From NCBI GenBank assembly GCA_018524725.1, contig JAEUWP010000335.1, forward strand, positions 744,001-808,000: 64,000 bases of DNA. Direction: 5' to 3'. Positions 1 through 12,000 of this stretch are shown in pieces. The notes beneath the pieces were generated by a model. That model was not told the origin of the DNA, made no database searches, and saw nothing but the letters and a program-made list of their open reading frames with translations. The DNA is from Podaxis mareebaensis. Lineage: Eukaryota > Basidiomycota > Agaricomycetes > Agaricales > Agaricaceae. The translations under genes were made by a program, and so were the position numbers. Position 1 is the stretch's first letter. Each line of letters starts with the position of its first letter.

Positions 1-2003
1 GTAATGAGCTGTACTTCTGCCGGTAACGTTTAGAATACCCACCTGGCCGCCAGCAACCGGACCAACTGTAAAGACGCTATCAGTCGAGCATCATTCTAAA
101 TCTGACGGGGATGCTCACTGGTCGTACCAATACCGTAAGCAACATTGAACGCGGCATAGACATGCGCATCTTCACAAATCAATGAGCTAATGAGAAGGAC
201 TGTGGAATCAAAGAACCCACATCCGACACCCCGAATGTTCCTCGACACTGCAGCAAGTTCGGCCGTCAAAGGAGAAATAGCCCCCGAGGTGAAGAAACCT
301 GCAGAACGTGGTTAACTTTATTCCTGCGAGACCCTGAAGATAGCTCACTTTGTAGCGCAAACGCGATACCAAAGAGAGCGAGCGAACCGTCAAGGGTAAC
401 CACTCCCCACCAAGGTATTGCCAGGAATATCGAAACTGTCGCTACCCATTCTGCTCCAAGAATATCTGTCAACCATCCTGTGATGGGGGAGGCTACAGAG
501 CCCTTGAGTGTTCTTGGATATGATCACCGTGCGGAAATACCCACAAAAAAGCATCGGAACCGAGAGAGCCAAAAATAAAACCCCCACTCTCTGGGAGCTT
601 AACCCCCAAACAGATTGCAGATGTAAAGGAAGCGCAGGCTCCTGACTGCTGTACACGAAACTATCACGGCGTCAATAGACAAGAATGGAGAACAGGATTA
701 TGGAGCACACCCATAAACGAATGATATCAATAAAGCGACAAGGGCACGAGACGATTTTAACAGCTTAAACATCACTTGAAGCAGGGGCAGGGGCTTGCCT
801 ACCACTGGCTTGGGACCAGCCACAGGATTTTCTTCACTTGTTTCAGGTGTTCTGTGTGATGAACTCTCTGTTTTACCCTCAGCATGCACCGTAGCCTTGG
901 GTCCAGGATTGTTCGCTGATAGGGCGCCTTCCGGCCTAGGATCAGGAGTTTCTTCAAGGGTACCCTCAGTAGACTTTGATCGTAACGTAGGGTCCACACC
1001 CCACTTCATGGCCTCCGCTGGTTCGATAATGATGAGCCGAGAAACAAGATCGATGAAAGCAGCAATCAGCGCAAAGACGAATGGGCCCCGGAATCCGAAG
1101 TGATTGTACAGAACGCCTCCTATCGGGGGTGCGAGCACAAGCCTAAGAAGGAAAGCATTAACGGGTGATAACAATTCGAAAGGGGGTAATTAAAGAGTGT
1201 CCATACCCAAATGAAAGACCACTCATAGCAATCCCCAGTTGCCCTGGAGGCAGAGAGTTAGCACTGATTGGGACGTCTTCGGGAACGTGAGTAACGAACG
1301 TCCGATGATTTCAGGTGGTGTGGCGTCGCAGCTACTCGGAAGGATCAGCACTCTTTTCTGACAATAGAAGGACCAGTGAAACGCACAGGAAGGCCAGACC
1401 GACAACCCAGACGACTGAAGAGCTGGTTCCTTGCAAAACCCGGGCGACGCACATCACAGTGTACGTCGGGGCTTCCATAAACATAACCTGCGAGCCTATG
1501 AGCGCAAGTAGACCGGCGAGCATTGGGTATTTTCGAGCATTGTAGTGTTCTGACCACGCGGCAATTGGGATAGTGGCTTCGCCAATCTTGAGTTTAGATC
1601 GGACGAAGAAATACTGATCGCGTACAGACTAATAGACCTCCTGACTAAATCCATTAGTATAACTCGAAACTTGTTTGCGGCTGTGGAGAAACATGGCTCA
1701 CATAGGCGAATAATAACCAGCCTGACAAGGCGGAGATCCTGGTGTAACCCAAGTGCTCCAATTGAAATGGAACAACGGGTATGATGATAGAGTAAACGAC
1801 GACATCAACAGCGACGCCTCATAAGATTGAAACACCACGTCAGTAAGTATATGAAAACTCATTAAAAGCCTATTTCAGGTATACACACCCAAACCAATAA
1901 CATAGGTCGTGAACCAATACGACGATCTCCAGCGAAGTCCGCAAGGTGGTCGGTGACGGGGAGCGTCGACGTTCTCCGATGAGCCAGTTATCTGTGGCGG
2001 CAT
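1..2003 (-). CDS. MFS transporter, multidrug/vesicular-amine type (3' end off the window)
   Basis: Polytopic plasma-membrane or vesicular transporter of the major facilitator superfamily; substrate unknown. The ATG at 2001-2003 is chosen because the first exon (2003 to about 1889) then ends in a tryptophan-rich pre-TM1 segment and splices onto GVAVDVVVYSIIIPVVPF, a typical TM1. Later exons show the motif region VARVLQG in TM4, TM5 with PPIGGVLYNHFG, a long hydrophilic central loop rich in Pro, Glu and Ser, and TM7-TM11 hydrophobic stretches. Near the left edge the exon reads HVYAAFNVAYGIGT, followed after an intron by VGPVAGGQ and another donor site, so the last part of the protein lies outside the window. 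Many short introns. Divergent from the Fpg gene to its right. The family call is safe; assignment to drug or amine transport is inference. Confidence 0.85.
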
Positions 2004-2486
2004 TAATGATCGAGCCTGAACTTCTGAAGGCTCGAATGCCCAGGCCACTAGGTTCCTTGGGAAACGAAGTATGTATATCTGGAGTGAGATGCCGAGTCAG
2101 CGAAGGAATGACTCCACAGTTCGGAGGCGATACCGACACCCTGGGAGAATATCATGCCAGGGGATGTATAAGAAAAAATCTATTTGTACCATGCGGCGCC
2201 CCAATGTTGCCAAGTGAATTTCCCTTCGATTTTAGTCATTTCCTGGACTACATTCCGTTGCAGCTCCGACTTCCTGCCCAACCTGTAGGATGATTGTCCT
2301 TAGACTACTAAAAGAACCCGCCCAGATATCAGCACAAAAATAAATTATGATCCAGTTACCTAGCCACCCTTGTTCGCTTCCACGGCCTGCTAGATGGTTT
2401 GTGATGTAATTGAGTCTCGGATGAGCATAGGCGCCTATCAAGTGTCTTCCATTGTTTTACACCTCCAATTTTCTATCGTGTCTAGA
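2004..2486. other. divergent intergenic region
   Basis: About 480 bases between the divergent MFS and Fpg genes, so it should hold both promoters. I see no convincing TATA box, RNA gene or conserved coding stretch; short open frames here lack family motifs. Confidence 0.5.
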
Positions 2487-4127
2487 ATGCCAGAATTACC
2501 GGGTACGTCGGGTTCACCCTCGCCGACAGTGTGTATACGAGGTTACTATTACATTGCTAATGGATCAATGTTTCCTAGAAGTAGAACGAGCAACGCGGTT
2601 GCTCAACCAAATAGGAAGTGGCAAGAAAATCGTGAAGGTGGAGACAACGGAAGACACCATCGTGTACTCTGGCATAACTCATACAGGATTCGTGAGTCCG
2701 TCATTATCCGGTGAGGACCTCGTGATAATGTCCATGATAGGCCGAGTCTCTGACGGGACGCAGGATGGTTCAAGCACATAGATACGGTTGGTACTGTTCC
2801 AGCCAGACAACTGGAAGTTCGTATATGAATATCTTATAGGGAAAGTGTTCTATCTCGAACTGGATGGTGCTGAAAAACACCCAGTCATGCATTTCGGTAT
2901 GACAGGGATGCTTCACGTACGGGCCCAGCCATACCCTCAAATTATTCTAGGCCTGATAAGCAACTATTTTCCGATGGCCAGGTTAAGGGACAGCTTCCTA
3001 TGCACTATAGAGATGCTCCTTCCGACGCCACCGACCCCGAATGGCCGCCGCGGTGGATGAAGGTAAAGTAAATGACTCAATTCTAGCGAGGGTCTATCAA
3101 TCAAGCCCAACAGTTCATCTTGCATTTCATGGATCCTGAAGGCAACCAAAGAATTGAAGTTGCATTTCGGGACGCACGAAGGTTAGGCCGGATTCGTTTA
3201 TGTGCCTCTCCACTCTTGGAGCCACCGATATCTGGGCTTGGGTTCGATCCTATACATTCCATGCCAGCTCTCGCCGAGTTTTCGAAACTCATTGAGAGGC
3301 GTAAGGGGGCGACCATCAAAGCTCTATTATTGGATCAGTCATTCAGTGCTGGCGTCGGGAACTGGGTTGCTGGTGAGGACCTAGAGCCTTTCGCACGGCT
3401 GGATCCTTACGTTTGACGATTTTCAAGACGAAGTGTTGTACCACGCGCGTATACATCCTGAACAACGGTGCAATACGCTTTCGCAAGGTCAACTGCAGAC
3501 GCTACATGACAAAATTGTGTATGTATGTCAGACGGCGACCTCCGTCAATGCGGATGACAGCCAGTTTCCTGAGAACTGGCTTTTCAAACATCGCTGGGTG
3601 AGTTTCCTTACCCCAGTGGTTTCCTGACCTTCTGACGGTTTGCCAGGGCAAAGGCACCAAGAAGAATGCCCAAACGGTCCTAACCTTGGTGAGCCCACAG
3701 CGTCATGAATCTACAAACATTGACTATCTTGACTACATGGAAAGCCATCCGGTAAACCAGCAACAATTAAATGGGTCACTGTTGGTGGTCGAACGTCAGC
3801 TTATGTTTCAGAGTTACAAGAACTCCCAAGTCTCTCGACCACTGTCACTACGAAGACCGGAGTGAGAGCTCCTTTATTCCTAAAATGTCGTCTATTCGGT
3901 CACTCACTCCCTTACAACCATAGACTGAGGCGTTGGATAAATTTGGGCATCGGTCGTCGGATTTGCACTCTCTCGGAAAAGGGGTGCACCATATGCCGAG
4001 GAAAAAGCGCAAAGTTGATCGAGCTTGTGACGCGGAGGAGGTGGAGATTATCCCAGGACCTCGCGAGTCAGCCAAGCGCTCGGTCTCGACTCGTTCCCAG
4101 ACACGCGCTAAAAACCAAACGCAATGA
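2487..4127 (+). CDS. formamidopyrimidine-DNA glycosylase (Fpg/MutM-type, fungal)
   Basis: Base-excision-repair enzyme of the Fpg/Nei superfamily that removes oxidised purines and cleaves the abasic strand. The ATG at 2487 opens a 16-nt exon; removing the intron 2503-2578 (GTACGT...TAG) gives MPELPEVE, the family N-terminus whose proline 2 is the catalytic nucleophile. Further exons give GKVFYLELDG, HFGMTGMLHVR, RIEVAFRDARRLGRI and, across a GTGAGG intron, GNWVADEVLYHARIHPEQ, the helix-two-turn-helix region. The C-terminal part has VTVGGRTSAYV and no bacterial-style zinc finger, as is usual in plant and fungal Fpg. The last exon carries PRKKRKVD, a strong basic nuclear localisation signal, and ends NQTQ-stop. 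Convergent with the Utp5 gene, stop codons 61 bp apart. Very short first exon; about seven exons in all. Confidence 0.9.
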
Positions 4128-4188
4128 GGGACGCCAGAGATCTTCGACACATTGTGGTGCATTAAGTATAATCATTTATTCCGCGTGG

Positions 4189-6700
4189 TCACTCGCTCTC
4201 GTCTTCCTCTTCATCCTCGCTGTACTCCTCTGCTTCATCATCAATGAATTCATTCAATCCTGATCCATCAGAGTCTTCGCCCTCGTCATCTTCTTCACTC
4301 TCCTCTACTTCTTCCTCATCTTCGTCCTCTTCGCTATCCCCGCCGAGCTCCACATCCTCCACGCTTCCTTCATCATCGCCGACTTCAACCTCTATGTCCA
4401 TCTGCGCATTTTCATCGTCGCTGGATTCACTCTCACCCTCAACATATCGTTTCACGGCAGTTCCCTTCACAGTTGATGAAGTCTTGTCGTTCTTCGGTAC
4501 GAGCGGAGCTGGTGCAAGAGAAGACCGCATCTCGATTTGTGAGAGTACCATGTCCAGTCTTCCACTCAACGATAGAAGACTTTCCTGTAGGGCTAAGCGG
4601 GCGCTCAAGGTAGCGTGGAGACCGGAAAGACGGGCGACGAGGTCCGGGACCTATTAATTAATGTTAGACACACATTTAGTGTTTTCTCTTGTGGTAATGG
4701 CTGGGACTTGCCGTCATGAGGTGGCCCGTGTGGACGGCCAAGACCGTCCTAATCCAGGTAACTAGTGTCATACCGCGTTGAGCACTGGCCCCAGCCCCTC
4801 CACCTTTCATATTAGCAGCCCTTGCACCCCTTCCCAACCTTTCAACGCACGCGTTCAAGAGTGGAATAGCCAATTGCGCAGGTAATCTCCTGACAGTATT
4901 CTGGATTAAATTAGGATTTGAGTGCGCCAGACAGGTCTCGATGAGCCTCGTATCAGAGGAATGGAGTGCCTGAATGAGTGTACGTGTGAGGGAATCCGCG
5001 GGAATGACGTCTAATCCCGGTTTTGTTTTCTTGCTGGCTGATTTGGGCTTCGCCAGGCTGGTGGCACCTTCATCCTCGCTGTCCGAAGACCGATGCACAC
5101 CGGCGTCGTTTGCAGCAGCCAATCGTTGGCCCAGGGAGAGTTCCGCAAGATCAACGTCGAGATCCCCGTCTATATCTCGGACCGTGGTCTCGTCCATGCT
5201 CCCATCATGACCCAACTGGATTCCCGAGCCGACCGCGATGGCTGACTCGTTGTATCGCTTATTCTGGATAAGCTGTAAAGCAATTGGGTGAGCCTCCAAG
5301 TTCGAGACGGCATTCCGAGATGAAAAACGGATTCCTTACCGGTTGTGTGTCCTCAAGGGTCATTTCGGGGACGTCCTCCAGTTGTAAATTTTCAATGAAT
5401 TGGCCAATTTCATCCAGGTATCGCTACAGAGGACAAAGTTCCATGAGCCTGGTAATCCCGATGTCGTGGGGGAAAATGTTTTTTTACGTACCACAACGGT
5501 AAATACTGGTCGGACCCCTTGGACGAGTCGAGCCACACGGATCTTCCCATGTTCTCCGTCTACAAAAGATACATCAATTACGTGTGAAGGGGTGGATGAT
5601 TTTTTGGAAGCCGAGATGATGTTGGAGCGAGGGTGGAGGGTAGAAAGTTTAGCGGGAGAGCGATTTGAGCTGGTTGGAGAAGAGATGTGGTGAGGAACAG
5701 GGTATAATGCGATCTTGCCGGATGCCGAGAGAGTAACGAGGACCGGAGGATTGTCCGTGGAAGCCGAAAGGGAGAAGGATCTTGCGTCCGAGTCTAGGGG
5801 CACGGATGCGACAGCTCTCCCGTCCGTGTTAGGCGAGTCTGGGACATCCCATACATAGAGGAAGCGGTCCGTTTCCGCCATAGAAACGAATCTTGTAGGC
5901 AGTAGTTTTGAACGATCCCATTTCATGGACTTGACGGCCGAGGCATGACCAGTGAATGTCGCCAATTGCTGAAGCTTCTTGGGAATGATCCCTTCGGTCT
6001 CTGCAGGCTTTGACAACAACCGTATGCTGTGACTTGCAGCGAGCACATCCGTTCGATCTTCTTCGTCAAAGGGTCGTATGGTCAGCGACGCGTAAGGTAT
6101 CCGATCGCTGTTCTTCCAACTTCCCACAATTTCATTTTTGTTGACATCCCAAAGTCGAAGCGTGCCGTCTGCTCCAGAAGCCCATATCAACCACCGTCCC
6201 TTGCCCTCCTCGACTGCCATGGCCAAGATCGCAGATGTGCTGGATGCATGTGACAAAGTACGTAGCATACGACCGTGCGATGGCGAGAAGCAGAGTATCG
6301 TTCCGTCCGACAAGCCCAAAACCACAACCTCAGTTGCCTTACTGTCAGTTTCTAACCCAGCCGCGCTTTCCCTCTTCTTCCTTTTTTTCTTGCTTGGCTG
6401 GGATATATCATTTTTGTCCGCTTCTCCAAGGCCCAAAGCACTCCAGGTCACAGATGAGACGCGTGCACTGTCAACAATATGGTCTGCAACGGCTTGTCCT
6501 GTTGTTGTGTTGTAGATGCGTAGTCTGTGTTTGTCCACTGCGAGGGACACATACGCAAATAGGTCGCCCTTTGGAGAGAACGAGGATAAGGCGAACAGAC
6601 TCGAGATATCCTCTACCGCAGGTTGGGATATTAGTGCCGTGGACGCTGGCCTGCCTGATGGTGGTTTTGGGGTTTTCTTCGACTTTTTTGTTGTTGCCAT
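4189..6700 (-). CDS. UTP5: U3 snoRNP protein Utp5 (WD40 + Utp12 domain; WDR43 homologue)
   Basis: Nucleolar component of the t-UTP part of the small-subunit processome, acting in early 18S pre-rRNA transcription and processing. The large first exon (about 5360-6700) encodes an N-terminal WD40 beta-propeller with recognisable repeats (for example WASGADGTLRLWDVNKNEI and a later FLYVWDVPDS blade). Exon 2 (about 4676-5299) begins a Utp12 domain (EAHPIALQLIQNKRYNESAI, later LTRTLIQALHSSDTRLIETC), and the last exon (4189-4608) finishes that domain and ends in a roughly 80-residue Glu/Asp/Ser-rich acidic tail. The start is the ATG at 6698-6700 (MATTKKSKKTPK); an in-frame ATG 18 nt upstream (6716-6718) is possible but less like the family. 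Divergent from PHO85, with a shared 342-bp promoter region. Confidence 0.9.
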
Positions 6701-7042
6701 GATAGGACCTGAAAGCATTTGTCAACATTGTGTCCAGCATTGTATACGGTTGAAAGCACCTTTTGAAATGCACGCCTGAGCAGCGCAATAACCGGGGACG
6801 AGACCAAATTTTTTGTCCAAGTGTATGGGATCACATGATGGATAGGATGATGGGCGGGCCGGGTAAGCCGCCCCGAGTGAAGGTTGCTCATAATGAAGTC
6901 AGTCATAAGCACAAAGCCACAGCCTTCATCTTCAAAGCTTCATCCACAACCTCCTTGTCCCTTTTCTTATTTATATTGTACCTGCACTTCCTCTCGCTCT
7001 GATCCTACATCCTACCCATCCACCGTGTAGCACTAACCCAGC
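6701..7042. promoter_or_regulatory. shared divergent promoter region, UTP5 / PHO85
   Basis: 342 bp between two divergent ATGs. It contains an AAATTTTTT run near 6805 and a TTTATATT stretch followed by a pyrimidine-rich tract (about 6966-7005) just upstream of the PHO85 start. A bidirectional promoter is inferred from position only. Confidence 0.5.
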
Positions 7043-8339
7043 ATGAACTACATCCAGGTGAGCTTTCTAGAGATCCTAACGTGTACGCAATCCCTGAACT
7101 TCCTCGCTTTCAGCTGGAGAAACTAGGTCGGTCAAACTTGAAAGCCTGCACACTTCTAAGCTCAATTGACTGAATCATAGGCGAGGGAACCTATGCCAAC
7201 GTGTTCAAGGTTCGTGATGTCTTCGCACTTTTCCATACCTTCCCCATCTAATCCCAAGCTAGGGGCGGTCGCGGACGACAAACGAAATTGTGGCACTCAA
7301 GGAGATTCACTTGGATGCAGAGGAAGGGACGCCATCCACAGCAATTCGTGAGATCTCCTTGATGAAGGAGCTCAAGCATACCAACATCGTGCGCCTCCAC
7401 GATGTCATCCACAGCGAGACGAAGCTCGTCCTCATCTTCGAATTCTGCGAGCAAGATCTGAAGAAATATATGGATCAACATGGCGATCGTGGCGCTCTCG
7501 ACCCCAAAATCGTTCGCAGCTTCATGTACCAGCTTCTCAAAGGAACTGCCTTTTGTCATGAAAACCAAGTCCTACACCGCGACCTCAAACCTCAGAATCT
7601 GCTCATCAACCGCAAAGGCGAGCTCAAGCTTGGCGATTTTGGTCTTGCAAGGGCATTTGGTGTTCCAGTTAACACCTTCTCGAACGAGGTAAGAACGGCC
7701 ACTGTCATCAATACGCCGCATCGCCGGCTCATTCCATTTATGCGCTTAGGTCGTCACTCTCTGGTACCGGGCTCCTGATGTCCTCCTCGGTTCCCGAACA
7801 TATAGTACTTCAATCGATGTCTGGTCCTGCGGTTGTATTTTCGCTGAGATGATCTCGGGTGTTCCCCTCTTTCGTGGCCGGGACAACCAAGATCAATTAC
7901 TTCACATCATGCGCATTATTGGCACTCCAACTGATGAACAATTTGCCAAAATATTGAAAGACTCTGTACGTCAGAACTTGTTTGATTCTATGACATTCCA
8001 TTGATTCTGCCCAGCCTGAGATTACCATCAAACAATACCCGAGGTACCCAAAAATGAACCTCGCTCAGTTGCTCCCAAGAGCAGAACCGCTGGGTAAGCG
8101 TTGCAGCACGCTTTGTTACACCACGAACGTTCTGACGTCAAATACAAGCAATCGACCTCTTGGAGAAATTGTTGAAGTTTGACCCTGCAGAACGTTTATC
8201 TGCGTCTGAAGCGCTCCTCCATCCATATTTCACAAGCGTGGGTAATCCTACTGCCTACAACCCCACACCAGGCACCATGGGTCCACCGGCCTACAACTTC
8301 CCCCACCCTCATGGACACCAAGCTCAGCAACACATTCAA

Positions 8340-8374
<35 letters not shown>

Positions 8375-8567
8375 ACAGCAACATATACAGCAGCAGATGC
8401 AATATGGGCGTCAGCCTATAATGTATCCACCTCAGATGCCTCAACAGGTGTCAATTCCACATCAAATGCAACCTGCACCGGCTCGTGTTCATCCACAGGC
8501 AATGAACCCCCAAGCCTTCAACCCTGGATCCAATGTACCATACCCGGCGCCCTATCCAACCCGTTGA
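7043..8567 (+). CDS. PHO85: cyclin-dependent kinase Pho85 (CDK5-like)
   Basis: Serine/threonine kinase that pairs with Pcl-type cyclins in phosphate, glycogen, autophagy and cell-cycle control. Short N-terminal exons (MNYIQ, then LEKLG) splice to [10 protein letters not shown], the glycine loop. The exon from about 7260 gives [21 protein letters not shown] (catalytic Lys; the C-helix is the PSTAIRE variant STAIREIS), [10 protein letters not shown] with the catalytic Asp, and [19 protein letters not shown]. After an intron at about 7690-7749 comes [20 protein letters not shown] and [10 protein letters not shown]. The kinase fold ends at [15 protein letters not shown]-terminal tail of about 105 residues follows, rich in Pro, Gln and His, with a poly-Gln tract, and ends YPTR-stop. 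The tail is longer than in yeast Pho85. Confidence 0.93.
8338..8398 (+). repeat. CAG/CAA poly-glutamine repeat in PHO85
   Basis: A run of mixed CAG and CAA codons encodes about 20 nearly uninterrupted glutamines (one His-Ile break) in the C-terminal tail. Mixed codons suggest selection on the protein or an old tract rather than a pure expanding microsatellite. Confidence 0.9.
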
Positions 8568-9020
8568 TAACTGGTTTCTTTTTTTTTCTGTGTCTTTTCT
8601 TTCTGTGTCCCTTTGTCTCGGTTTGTTCGGACTTGTTATTTGTATTTTGGTTGCGTTTGAGACAATCGAAATATTCAGTACCATGAATTCGCGACGACCG
8701 CCAATAAGGGACCTTCCCGGGTTTTATCAGGGTGTACAAAAAGTATGGGGTCCGTTCTACACTTTTATGATACAAATACAACAAAGACAGCCCGACACAG
8801 ACAGCGTGTATACAGCGTGTATATATATATGATATAATACATTACCAAAAATAGGCGATTCTATCCTGAAGCCTGAAAACGTGTTTAAATCGAAGCTTGA
8901 AGATAACGGAAAGGCAGCACAAGGTGACAAGGTAAGGCGAATGAAATAGTTACAAGCTTCCTGGCACTTAACCAAACATCGAGAGTATGACGAGCAGATC
9001 ATCTAGCAAAGGGACATACA
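8568..9020. other. convergent intergenic region
   Basis: 453 bases between the PHO85 stop and the histidine-kinase stop. It holds T-rich 3'-UTR-like sequence (about 8575-8640) and a TATATATATATGATATA microsatellite at about 8820-8837. No gene recognised. Confidence 0.6.
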
Positions 9021-12000
9021 TTAACAGGGTGTTGGGGCAGAAAGGACATGCCACTCGCCTTTCCTTAGAGGTTTGCTGAAGAAAGCATTCATTCCGGCGC
9101 TGAGGCAAAGTTGCTTGGTCGCCTCTTGGCAATCGGCGCTTAGAGCAACAACTGCCGCTCTTGCATTAGACGATGGCTGGGTGGAGTTTCACAACACTCA
9201 CTTGGCAAAAGGACTGGCGCCTTTCGTTTACGCTCCAATACCCGTAACCGCTTGGCAGCTTCAACCCCATCGCAGACCGGCATGTCTGAAAAGAGCAAGT
9301 CAATCATGGCAGAGAAGAACAGCTGGACGTTGTCTCTTACGATGGTCGAACAGAGCGAGACTGAAGTAACCAGGACCGTGACTCTCCCACTCTGAGAAAT
9401 GGAGTTGGACATTATGGCAAAATAACTAAAATATATCGAAGGACATACCGGCGATCGCTTCTTCCCCATTGTTTGTGGCAGTCACTCTAAGATCGTACCT
9501 TTCAAGTTGTTTCACCAACAGATTCTGCGCGATCGGATTGTCTGATGCTTGAATGAGGCGAGAGAAAGTCAACACGATAAAAGATGAGGTACCTTCCGCG
9601 ATCAGAACGTTTCCGTATAGCGTGCGGTGTGCCCTAGACATATCTTCGATGGCCTTTGTGACATCTGAGACAGAACTCGTGGATATTTTATCAGGGAGGT
9701 TTTTCAGCTCGGCTAGCACTTGCAGTACGCGCGACTTCCTCGGGGGCTTCGTCAACTTGAAGATGCCTGGATGTTTGTTCGTAGCGAAGACTGGTTGTCC
9801 CGTACGACTAATGGTCGGGGTATACAGGTGGATGACCTTGGTGTCTCCGAACGGGTTCCCAGGGACATTTCCGAGCTCCTCAATGAGCCGTTCTGCACCC
9901 CCTTCTGATTGATCGTCGAGGAAGATAAAGTCCAATGGAGTCCTGGTAGCAGCGCGCTGCTGCACCTGATCTCTGATGGAGCTTGCAGTAGTTGTGGAGA
10001 ATACATGAAAACCACTGAAGACCGTGTTGAGGAAATTGATCGTAGCTTCTGAAGGCGAATAGACTAAGATTTCGAGAGGCCTGGTCCGATTGAGGCTCGC
10101 TTTCAACTGTTGCAATTCCGCGGCGGCCTGAATGGTATAAATTTGTTAGGCTCGGCGAATTGTACAATCCACATACTTTTCGAGTTTCGTCTGAAGAATA
10201 TAGTTTGACGGGAATGTTAAACCAAAACTGAGACCCAACATTCAATTCGGAGTAGACTCCGATTGCGCCACCCATGAGTTTGACCAGTTGCCTCGATATT
10301 GAAAGCCCTAGTCCTGTACCTCCGAATCGTCGGGTCGAGGAATTCTATTGACCGTAAGTCCAGCGCTGGCCCACTAACATTTACGAGACTTACGTCCGCT
10401 TGTTGGAAGGGCACGAAAAGTAATTCCACGTCCGTAGCTGATAGTCCAATGCCAGTATCACTGCAGAATTGATATGTAGGCTTATGCCCAGGCAAAGGTG
10501 CAGTTTGCACACTCACAAGATGTCAAACTTGAGAAGTACTGCATTCTTTGAGGAATCAGGGAGTGGTTCAACGGAACAGTTTACGCGAACGTAGCCGTTG
10601 GCGGTGAACTTGACAGCGTTTCCGATCAGATTCATTAAAACTGCAGTACTTGTCAGCTTCAGGCAATGACGGGGCTGGATGTCTAGTACCTTGTCGAATG
10701 CGGGCGTAGTCAGCATAAACCCCTGTGCGATAGTAAGCTACTGAAAGCTAAAAATGTTTTGCAGCGTACATTCCGGAACATTCGGCTCAATGTTGAAGGA
10801 TAGATCAAGCTTCTTGGTAGCCAGCGGTAGTAGTAACTCCATGCAATCCTGCCGCGTCGTCAGCGTCCTTCTATGCGCTTTGGCAGATATCTGGGCGTTG
10901 GGCGACATACCGCGATAATATTCTAATAAGAATGTAAGTGTTTGAGCCATCGTGTGATTAAGATGATATACCTCGACAAGGAAACCACTTGGTTCCAACT
11001 TCACAGCTGGACATGCATAATCAATCAATTTGATTGACCACAAAGGTGTCCGAGAAGAGCTCACCAGATGCTTCAAGCTTGCTGTAGTCCAAGATGGAAT
11101 CTATGATCTAATTTCTTGTGAGAACTGACGCAATGAAGATACTTGTAGTTGGGCTATACCTTGAGAAGCAATTCGCAGGATTGTTTGGCCGTTTGCACTA
11201 TTTCACTTTGTCCTGGGTTGAGCTCTGTTCCGGAGAGGAGGTCGAGTAGCCCATAGAACGAACTGCACGTGAAATCAGAACGGGTGGAGCTAGTTTTCTT
11301 CGGTTGAATGCGTACCTGAATGGTGTTCGTAACTCATGACTCATTGAAGCCAGGAAGTTGCTCTTAATCTGCGCAGACATATGAGGCTAAGGCTGGCCGA
11401 ACAATCTATACCTTCCCATACCTTGGTGGCCTTCAAAGCGTCTTCTCTGCTCCGTCGAGCATCCTCCAGAGCCTCCCGCTGAGCGGCAATCATCTTCAAG
11501 TTTTCTCGTGTCCCAGCTTGTACAGACCTGAATAAGAGTGCATTCGCAATGCTGATGCTTGCTTGCTGACACAGGAGTGTAAGGATCGTCACTGTATTTT
11601 TGGAGAAGGGGTATTTTGACGCGAAGTAAACGGCACCAAAAGTCTGGCCTCTGTTGCTGAAAATAGGGAGGCATAAAACGGATTTGTGCGCTGTTTGCCC
11701 TGCTTCAGAGGAGAAGCGAGAATCATTTGAAGCATCATCATAATGAATCTTCTCCTTCGTATTGATAGCTATGGCTGGTGTTAGCAGGAAATCTGGGCTT
11801 CCGGGATGTGTGGCTGACCATGCTGGATGATGGCCTTCTGAAGAGGATCACCGATAGTCCGTATTGATCGTGGGTGCCTGCGCCAACGTGAACGGACGTA
11901 TTGCAGAAAGGGTGAGATGCGTACTCATGAACCTGACAAGCGTCTGGTGGTTTCATGCTCGTAGCCACAGTATAATCACCGGCTTCTCGTGCAATCACCA

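Noticed and set aside
3241..3252. GGTTCGATCC as a tRNA T-loop
   Set aside because: It lies inside a coding exon of the Fpg gene and no acceptor or anticodon stem flanks it.
4244..4657. Long plus-strand open frame rich in serine opposite the UTP5 3' end
   Set aside because: It is the antisense of the acidic Glu/Asp/Ser tail of Utp5; low complexity only.
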